From assembly GCA_030040475.1 (NCBI GenBank), contig JASHTQ010000117.1, forward strand, positions 1-10,717: DNA of 10,717 bases, in the 5' to 3' direction. The notes beneath the pieces were generated by a model, which was not told where the DNA came from, did not search any database, and saw nothing but the letters and a program-made list of their open reading frames with translations. The position numbers were made by a program, and so were the translations under genes. The stretch comes from Streptosporangiaceae bacterium. Its GTDB lineage: Bacteria; Actinomycetota; Actinomycetes; Streptosporangiales; Streptosporangiaceae. Positions 6,726 through 10,717 of the stretch are shown here, piece after piece. Each line of letters starts with the position of its first letter. The stretch's first letter is position 1.

Positions 6726-8040
6726 CGCCCGTTCTGGATAATAATGATCGTTCTACGGTCAGCCGGAGGAAGTGAGCCGAGCAGGATATGCAGGGATCGT
6801 AGTTGCGGATGGCCTGCTCGCACTGGCTGGTGAGCTCGGCGTCGTCGAGGCCGAGCCTGGGCTCGGCGAAGGCGCGCAGGTCGGCCTCGATGGCCGCCTG
6901 GTTCTGCGATGTGGGCGGCACGATCCGGGCGTCGGCGATCAGGCCGTCGGCGCCGATCTGGTACCTGTGGTACAGGGTGCCCCTGGGCGCCTCGGTCACC
7001 CCGTGGCCGACGCCGGCCCGCGCCGGTACCTCGGCGGCCGGCGGGTCGAACGGCTCGTAGGCCCCGATCAGCCGCAGCGCCTCCTCGATCGCGTACACCG
7101 TCTCCACCGCCCGCACGATGATGCTGCGGAACGGGTTGTCGCAGGCTGGGCCGAGCCCGGCCGCGTGCGCGGCCTCCTTCGCCAGCGGCGAGAGCCAGCG
7201 CGAGTTCAGCGAGTACCTGGCCAGCGGCCCGGTCAGGTATCTGCCGCCGCCCGCCAGGTGCGCGTGCAGCGCGGTGGAATGCGGCACCTGCTCCTCGATC
7301 ACGTGCTCGTCCCACCCGGCGGCCGGGAACGCCAGGCCCGAGCGGGTCTGCACGGTGCCCCGCTCGATCGGGTAGCAGCCGGGCCGTGACAGCGCGAGCA
7401 TGTCCGCGTCGCAGGCGTGATCGGGGAAGTCGAACCCGGCGACCCACGCCGTGGTGGCCAGCGCGTCGTCGAGCGCGCGGCGCAGCGGGTCGGTCAGCGC
7501 CGCAAGCTCGGCCCGGGCGGGCGCGCGGTAGAAGCCGCCGGCGCGCACGTTGACCGGGTGGATCGCGCGGCCGCCCACCCGCTCCATGATGGCGTTGCCT
7601 GCCTTCTTCAGCGCGAGGCCCCGCTCGACGAGGTCCCGGCGCGCCGTGGCCATCTCGATTCCGCTGCCGAAGCCGAGGAAATCGGGCGCGTGCAGCAGGT
7701 AGATGTGCAGCGCGTGGCTCTCGATCCACTCCCCGCAGTACAGCAGCCTGCGCAGGTCGGCGACCTGCTCGCCGACGGTCACGCCGCAGGCCTCCTCGAT
7801 CGCCGCGCACGCGCTCAGCTGGTAGGCGACCGGGCAGATGCCGCAGATCCTGGCGGTGATGTCCGGCGGCTCGGTGTGGGCCCGGCCGCGCAGGAACGCC
7901 TCGAAGAAGCGGGGCGGCTCGTAGATGTCGAGCCGGGCCTCGGTCACCCTGCCGTCGCTGGCCCGGAGGTACAGGGCGCCCTCGCCCTCCACCCGGGCCA
8001 GCTCGCTGACCGTTAGCACCCGCTCGTTCTTGTGCGTCAT
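6700..8040 (-). CDS. hyhL: Group 3b-like [NiFe]-hydrogenase large (alpha) subunit
   Basis: This is the catalytic subunit that carries the NiFe(CN)2CO site and interconverts H2 with protons and electrons. The N-terminal L1 motif RICGICP supplies C66 and C69, and the C-terminal L2 motif DPCISCSAH supplies C417 and C420, ending at H423. E18 in RVEGEG is also conserved. The motif PPRFFEAFLRGR (42-53) and the LKKAGN and GGRAIHPVNVR blocks are typical of group 3b alpha subunits. At 446 aa it carries a 23-residue tail after H423, the expected target of the overlapping protease gene. The ATG at 8040 has GGGGAG nine bases upstream, in a duplicated 12-bp segment. It lies 43 bases after the CBS-BON gene. 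Its small-subunit partner is not adjacent but at 842-1618 on the other strand. Confidence 0.94.
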   Translation of the reverse strand: MTHKNERVLTVSELARVEGEGALYLRASDGRVTEARLDIYEPPRFFEAFLRGRAHTEPPDITARICGICPVAYQLSACAAIEEACGVTVGEQVADLRRLLYCGEWIESHALHIYLLHAPDFLGFGSGIEMATARRDLVERGLALKKAGNAIMERVGGRAIHPVNVRAGGFYRAPARAELAALTDPLRRALDDALATTAWVAGFDFPDHACDADMLALSRPGCYPIERGTVQTRSGLAFPAAGWDEHVIEEQVPHSTALHAHLAGGGRYLTGPLARYSLNSRWLSPLAKEAAHAAGLGPACDNPFRSIIVRAVETVYAIEEALRLIGAYEPFDPPAAEVPARAGVGHGVTEAPRGTLYHRYQIGADGLIADARIVPPTSQNQAAIEADLRAFAEPRLGLDDAELTSQCEQAIRNYDPCISCSAHFLRLTVERSLLSRTGGGIRARSR

Positions 8041-8046
8041 GGCTGG

Positions 8047-8070
8047 TGTCTCCCCCTCTGTCTCCCCCTC
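8047..8070 (-). repeat. Duplicated 12-bp segment carrying the Shine-Dalgarno of the large-subunit gene
   Basis: TGTCTCCCCCTC occurs twice in direct succession (8047-8058 and 8059-8070). On the - strand each copy reads GAGGGGGAGACA, so two purine-rich Shine-Dalgarno sequences lie in tandem before the ATG at 8040. The nearer copy is correctly spaced for initiation. Confidence 0.85.
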
Positions 8071-8083
8071 GCGGCGACGGGCG

Positions 8084-8767
8084 TCAGTAGTCGGTCAGAT
8101 CAGGGACGGGAGGCAGCTTCGTGTCGTCGATCGCGTAGCTGAACTCGCCCTGCGCGTCGATGACGCCGTCCACGGCCCTGGTCACCGGGAGCACGAGCGA
8201 CAGCATGCCCTTGCGCTCAAGCTCGCCACTCATCTTCACCACGCCGTCGGTCACGTCGACCTGCACCAGGGCGGGGTTCGTGCCGAGGTAGCCGACGAGT
8301 ACCTCGCGGATGATCTGCGCGCGGATCTCCTCGTCCGGCCGCAGGAAGACCCGTAGCAGGTCACGCGGGCTGACGGCGCCGAGCAGCTTCCCGCGGTCGT
8401 CCACCACCGGCAGGCAGGTGACCTGGTGCCGGTCCATCAGCCGGGCCGCTTCGGCCACGGTCATGTCCGCCCGCGCTGTCACCGGGTGCGTGCTCATCAG
8501 CTCTCCTGCGGTCTCCGCGGTGGCCATGTCCCGGCGCGCCCGGTAGGTCATGTGCATGGAGTGCCTGACCTCCGGGTCGCGCTTGAGCTCTTCCTTCCTG
8601 AGCAGGTCGGTCTCGGCCACCAGGCCGAGGACCCTGCCGTGCAGGCCGAGCACCGGCACCGAGCTGATCTTCTTCTCCACCAGGATGTCAACGAGGTCCT
8701 TCAGCGGGGTGGCGGGGGTAACCGTCGGTGGATCAACCGTCATGACGTCCTGTACGTGACAACGCAT
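8084..8767 (-). CDS. CBS-CBS-BON domain protein
   Basis: This 227 aa soluble protein has two CBS domains (about 5-55, starting VQDVMTVDPPTV; and about 88-143, with ELMSTHPVTARADMTV and DRGKLLGAVSPRDLL) and a BON domain (about 145-210, with VDVTDGVVKMSGEL). CBS pairs bind adenine nucleotides such as AMP, ATP or NAD(H) and act as energy sensors; BON domains are usually lipid- or ligand-binding modules. The start is set by AAGGAG six bases before the ATG at 8767. The frame is open further upstream but that part contains a 14-bp tandem duplication, a length not divisible by three, and looks non-coding. It is the first gene of the unit with the hydrogenase large subunit, 43 bases apart. A role in sensing energy state for hydrogenase or hypoxic control is plausible but unproven. 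Similar proteins occur in many actinobacterial stress regulons. Confidence 0.88.
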   Translation of the reverse strand: MRCHVQDVMTVDPPTVTPATPLKDLVDILVEKKISSVPVLGLHGRVLGLVAETDLLRKEELKRDPEVRHSMHMTYRARRDMATAETAGELMSTHPVTARADMTVAEAARLMDRHQVTCLPVVDDRGKLLGAVSPRDLLRVFLRPDEEIRAQIIREVLVGYLGTNPALVQVDVTDGVVKMSGELERKGMLSLVLPVTRAVDGVIDAQGEFSYAIDDTKLPPVPDLTDY

Positions 8768-8912
8768 CGCTGGCTCCTTCCGGCCCGAGCCCGCGGCCCT
8801 TGGCCGCCCCGCGGCCCATGCCGCGCGGCCCATGCCGTACGTGGCTGCCGGAACCCAGGCCTCAATCAATACTCCTTATCCCCAGGCCATCACTCGCCCC
8901 AGTCCGGCGGTA

Positions 8913-8926
8913 GGGTCCTAGTTCCC
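8913..8926 (-). promoter_or_regulatory. DosR/DevR-like palindrome upstream of the CBS-BON-hydrogenase operon
   Basis: On the - strand this reads GGGAACTAGGACCC, ten of fourteen matches to the mycobacterial DosR consensus GGGACTWWAGTCCC. It is nested in a larger imperfect inverted repeat with arms GTCCGGC (8902-8908) and GCCGGAC (8929-8935). It lies 145 bases before the CBS-BON start. In mycobacteria the group 3b hydrogenase is known to be under DosR hypoxic control, which makes the site interesting, but the match is imperfect. Confidence 0.35.
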
Positions 8927-9001
8927 TTGCCGGACGGCCGAAGATCCCACCAGCGGGGTCGCCGCCGATAACGGGCGGCACGCGGTCGATGTAGCGGTCG
9001 G

Positions 9002-9038
9002 TTTCGGCCGGGACCCGGGACGAAGGTCCCGGCCGAAA
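9002..9038. promoter_or_regulatory. Perfect 14-bp inverted repeat containing a GGGAC-N4-GTCCC palindrome
   Basis: TTTCGGCCGGGACC (9002-9015) pairs perfectly with GGTCCCGGCCGAAA (9025-9038) across nine bases. Overlapping the right arm is GGGACGAAGGTCCC (9017-9030), which matches all ten arm bases of the DosR-type box; only the central four differ from TWWA. No T-run follows on either strand, so an operator is more likely than a terminator. It lies 82 bases upstream of the DUF7455-like gene and about 250 bases upstream of the CBS-BON start. Confidence 0.5.
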
Positions 9039-9112
9039 GGTACTTTCCGGCCCTCCGCAGTCGGGAGCTATGGCCCTGCCGGGCGATGCCCGCGCCGGGC
9101 GAGGCTTACCGC

Positions 9113-9310
9113 ATGGACGATCGAGCTTGCTGCTGCCCCTCCCGCCCCATGGTGCGGGTCATCATGCCGCCGACCGCGGACCGGTCACACGAGGTGGAGC
9201 TGCTGCTGTGCGGCCACCACTTCCGTCGCTCGCAGTGGACCCTGGCCGCCGCCGGGGCCGTGATCCGCGTGCTGGCCGGCGAGCGGGTGCGGGAACTCGC
9301 CCTGCTCTGA
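9113..9310 (+). CDS. DUF7455-like mini-protein
   Basis: This small protein (65 aa) resembles an actinobacterial family of about 60-75 aa proteins annotated DUF7455, whose members have an N-terminal cysteine cluster and a LLFCAHH motif. Here the cluster is ACCCPSRPMVRV (residues 5-16) and the second motif is LLLCGHHFRR (31-40). The cysteines and histidines could bind a metal such as zinc, but function is unknown. I chose the ATG at 9113, since the homologous region begins there and GCGAGG precedes it by eight bases; an in-frame ATG at 9086 is possible. It stands alone, convergent with the truncated DUF4232 paralogue 36 bases further on. Confidence 0.55.
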   Translation: MDDRACCCPSRPMVRVIMPPTADRSHEVELLLCGHHFRRSQWTLAAAGAVIRVLAGERVRELALL

Positions 9311-9346
9311 GCTCAACCTGCGCGCCGCGCAGAATCCGGTCGCCGG

Positions 9347-9640
9347 CTACGGGATGTACGGCGTGTGATAGGCCATCGGCGTCACCTCTAGCTGGTGCAG
9401 GTAGACGGGCGCCGGATCGTAAGGGATCTTCCGGATGAAGTGCCCGTAGCAGTTGGGCGGCCTCACCTCCAGGTAGTAGGCGAGCACCGAGTTGGCGGGC
9501 GTGCCGTACACGCCGTAGGAGATGTCGGCGCTTGCCGTCTCCCCAGGGGACAGCACGATCAGGCTCTTGACCTGGTTACGGTCGAAGTAGGACTCGCCCC
9601 ACAGCGTGGTGGTGGCCAGCGGCTGCCTGGCCGCCCGAGA
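9347..9640 (-). pseudogene. 5'-truncated DUF4232-like paralogue
   Basis: The reading frame from 9640 down to a TAG at 9347 matches the C-terminal half of the exported protein at 4958-5581: RQPLATTT aligns with FQPLPTTT, LSPGETASADISYGVY with LRPGQSATADITFTVY, AYYLEV with TYLVV, and the ends PYIP and PIYW correspond. The signal peptide and first half are missing. The frame begins directly after, and in phase with, the TGA of the upstream PF04008 gene (9641-9643). The only internal start, a GTG at 9556, would give a 69 aa fragment without a signal. I read this as the remnant of a deletion or recombination; the intact half shows no frameshift, so the event may be recent. Confidence 0.7.
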
Positions 9641-10138
9641 TCAGAGCTTGTAACCGAAGATGCGAAGCAGGCCGTGCCGTTCGGACACGTCGGCCTCTTC
9701 CTCGATCCCGACCGGCGGCGACCCGTCGATCACGCCGATGATCCCGCGGCCGTGGTCGGTGACCGCCACCAGGACCTCGACCCGGTTCGCGGTCGCGCAG
9801 AACACGGTGCAGACCTCGGGCACCGCCTTGACCGGGTTCATCACGTTGATCGGGAAGCCGTCTTCAAGCAGCACCACGAACGCGTGCCCGGCGCCGATGG
9901 CCAGCGCGTTCGCCGCGGCCAGGCCGGTCAGCTCCTCGTCGTTGCCCGACCTGCGCACCAGCCGCTTGGCCGAGGCCTCGCAGAACGCCAGGCCGAACCG
10001 CAGCTGCGGGCTCACCCCCGCCAGCGCCTCGTGCAGGTCTTCCACCGTCTTGATGAAGTGGGCCTGGCCGATGATGACGTTCATGTCGGCCGGCTTGTCC
10101 ACCGGAACCACTTCGAAGGACACCGATCCCGTCGCCAC
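9641..10138 (-). CDS. Adenosine-specific kinase family protein (PF04008)
   Basis: This 165 aa protein is a full-length member of a conserved archaeal and bacterial family named for an archaeal adenosine-binding structure; its in vivo reaction is not settled. Recognisable blocks are NVIIGQAHFIKTVEDL (20-35), FGLAFCEASAKRLVR (48-62), GNDEEL (65-70), GAGHAFVV, FPINVMN, FCATANRVEV (about 113-122) and the terminal FGYKL. No signal peptide or membrane segment is seen, so it is cytosolic. The start is a GTG at 10138 without a strong Shine-Dalgarno; a GTG at 10123 is an alternative. Its stop codon abuts the DUF4232 remnant. A DosR-like half palindrome lies about 60 bases upstream. The family assignment is confident; the kinase activity is inherited from the family name only. 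Confidence 0.88.
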   Translation of the reverse strand: MATGSVSFEVVPVDKPADMNVIIGQAHFIKTVEDLHEALAGVSPQLRFGLAFCEASAKRLVRRSGNDEELTGLAAANALAIGAGHAFVVLLEDGFPINVMNPVKAVPEVCTVFCATANRVEVLVAVTDHGRGIIGVIDGSPPVGIEEEADVSERHGLLRIFGYKL

Positions 10139-10198
10139 CAGCCAGTGATATCAGGCGGCGGGGCATCGGCGCCAGGGGTGGCGCGGCCCGACCCGGCC

Positions 10199-10212
10199 GG
10201 GACCTTCGACTC
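10199..10212 (-). promoter_or_regulatory. Degenerate DosR/DevR-like site upstream of the PF04008 gene
   Basis: On the + strand this is GGGACCTTCGACTC: one arm is perfect and the other matches three of five bases. On the - strand the segment at 10194-10208 shares the 15-mer CGAAGGTCCCGGCCG with 9021-9035. It lies 60 bases before the GTG at 10138. Confidence 0.3.
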
Positions 10213-10262
10213 TACCGGGCGCAGCCGGCCCGGATGCATGGTCCACCCCATGGATGACCTGA

Positions 10263-10415
10263 CGCCGCTGCCGCCAGGACCTTGAGGATTCGGACAGGCG
10301 CGCCCCGATCGCGGCGGCCGCGGGGCTGACGCAGGCGGCCTTCCGCGACCGGTACGGCTGGTGCCGCAGCAAGCAACGGTTGCCTCGCCGGGCGCCGCGG
10401 CAGCCGTCCGCGTGA
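10263..10415 (+). pseudogene. Possible TetR-type regulator fragment
   Basis: A 50-codon frame bounded by TGA at 10260 and TGA at 10413 contains IAAAAGLTQAAFRDRYG followed by SKQRL, which resembles the helix-turn-helix of TetR regulators (IAxxAGVSxxxxYxHF...SKExL). There is no start codon or Shine-Dalgarno and the C-terminal ligand domain is missing. It may be a decayed remnant, or chance in GC-rich sequence. Confidence 0.25.
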
Positions 10416-10450
10416 TTCCCTTCGCCGCCCTGATCCGGGCCTGTTGTCAT

Positions 10451-10498
10451 GATCGTGGGTCGTTACTGCCCTTATCGGGGAAGTTTTGACCCACGATC
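10451..10498. repeat. 11-bp inverted repeat, possible insertion end or miniature element
   Basis: GATCGTGGGTC (10451-10461) is the exact reverse complement of GACCCACGATC (10488-10498), with 26 bases between. The interior contains a smaller CCC/GGGG pairing around TTATCG (10469-10480). No T-run follows. It may be a small mobile or dispersed repeat, or an insertion remnant; copy number in the genome would tell. Confidence 0.6.
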
Positions 10499-10585
10499 CG
10501 GCCGGCGGCGGATGGCGGGGACGGGTGAGGCAGGTGAGATGCGGCAAGTGCGATCCGCGGGGCGAACGTGTCCGGCCACGGCACT

Positions 10586-10617
10586 AGTATCCCGCGCCTG
10601 AAATTCTCGTGGATACT
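10586..10617. repeat. 7-bp inverted repeat near the presumed insertion-sequence end
   Basis: AGTATCC (10586-10592) and GGATACT (10611-10617) are perfect reverse complements, separated by 18 bases and lying 18 bases before the transposase ATG. A TA dinucleotide at 10585-10586 would suit IS630 target preference. It could be part of the terminal inverted repeat or a promoter operator; the other end of the element is outside the window. Confidence 0.4.
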
Positions 10618-10634
10618 TTTGTTGTTCTGTGGTT

Positions 10635-10717
10635 ATGTCGTCTCCGGGTTCTGGTGCTGTGCAGATCGTGCTGTCTGAAGAGGAGCGGGCTGAGCTGGTG
10701 CGCCGGGCGGGGCTTCC
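10635..10717 (+). CDS. N-terminus of a probable IS630-type transposase, cut by the window end
   Basis: Only 27 codons are present. After a short variable lead, QIVLSEEERAELVRRAG matches the usual N-terminal stretch of actinobacterial IS630-family transposases, which begins with a beta strand and the motif LSxxERAxL before the helix-turn-helix. The ATG at 10635 has no Shine-Dalgarno and follows a T-rich leader. Codon choice (TCT, GGT, GCT, GAA) is less GC-biased than in the neighbouring genes, fitting acquired DNA. The catalytic DDE residues lie outside the window, so the family is tentative; another helix-turn-helix protein is possible. Confidence 0.5.
   Translation, partial: MSSPGSGAVQIVLSEEERAELVRRAGL

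Larger units (their letters stand above)
8768..9112. other. Divergent promoter region between the CBS-BON operon and the DUF7455-like gene
   Basis: This 345-base region holds no gene I can support. It contains a 14-bp tandem duplication GCGGCCCATGCCG[C/T] at 8811-8838, an AT-richer patch at 8862-8881 that may hold the - strand promoter, and the two palindromes at 8913-8926 and 9002-9038 listed separately. Both outward-facing transcripts (leftward hydrogenase unit, rightward mini-gene) should start here. Confidence 0.6.
10139..10634. other. Gene-poor border region before the transposase
   Basis: These 496 bases contain no intact gene. I see the DosR-like site at 10199-10212, a 50-codon TetR-like fragment at 10263-10415, an 11-bp inverted repeat at 10451-10498 and a 7-bp inverted repeat at 10586-10617 near the presumed end of an insertion sequence. 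Base composition falls towards the right, with an A/T-richer stretch at 10600-10635 just before the transposase start. Confidence 0.6.

Noticed and set aside
6683..7810. Second - strand frame inside the large-subunit gene
   Set aside because: Arg/Ala-rich shadow of the large-subunit gene, out of phase with the L1 and L2 motifs.
9070..9438. + strand frame from ATG 9070, which has GGAG close upstream
   Set aside because: The translation is Arg/Pro-rich with no family match, and it overlaps the DUF7455-like frame, whose Cys and His motifs look like a real protein.
1..10717. CRISPR arrays, tRNA or rRNA genes, and phage genes
   Set aside because: I saw no regularly spaced repeat series, no tRNA cloverleaf or TTCGA-type arm in context, no rRNA segments and no phage structural proteins in the window.

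Overview
The window is very GC-rich, uses GTG starts, has purine-rich Shine-Dalgarno sites, and carries actinobacterial family signatures (DUF4232-like exported protein, DUF7455-like mini-protein, group 3b-type [NiFe]-hydrogenase). It most likely comes from a chromosome of an actinomycete (Actinomycetota). No species can be named from sequence alone.

Layout. Bases 1-1618 (+ strand) hold the flavin/NAD(P) gamma subunit and the small subunit of a group 3b-like [NiFe]-hydrogenase, with overlapping stop and start codons. A 306-base gap with a 42/43-bp tandem repeat separates them from a convergent copper-exporting P-type ATPase (1925-4681, - strand). The ATPase has an N-terminal cupredoxin-like domain and a C-terminal YHS domain, and a CsoR-type palindrome precedes it. 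Two strong hairpins close the next - strand gene, an exported DUF4232-like protein (4958-5581). A compact - strand unit follows, read from 8767 down to 5814: CBS-CBS-BON protein, hydrogenase large subunit, hydrogenase maturation protease, small two-helix membrane protein. Beyond it lie a tiny + strand DUF7455-like gene (9113-9310), a 5'-truncated DUF4232 paralogue (9347-9640) and a PF04008 'adenosine-specific kinase' family gene (9641-10138), the last two on the - strand. The final 580 bases look like a rearranged border: a degenerate TetR-like fragment, an 11-bp inverted repeat, and the start of a probable IS630-type transposase running off the end.

How the parts may work together. The gamma, small and large subunits and the protease belong to one cytosolic NAD(P)-linked hydrogenase, but the large subunit lies about 5 kb away on the opposite strand from its partners, with copper and exported-protein genes between. 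The large-subunit operon begins with a nucleotide-sensor-type CBS/BON protein. DosR/DevR-like palindromes (GGGAC-N4-GTCCC and variants) lie upstream of several genes. Together these suggest a hypoxia or low-energy regulon that includes H2 metabolism; this is inference. The copper ATPase is probably controlled separately by copper. Nothing here is clearly a wholly new system. The most noteworthy points are the split hydrogenase locus, the shared palindromes, the CBS-BON linkage, and the DUF4232 remnant abutting a stop codon in frame.
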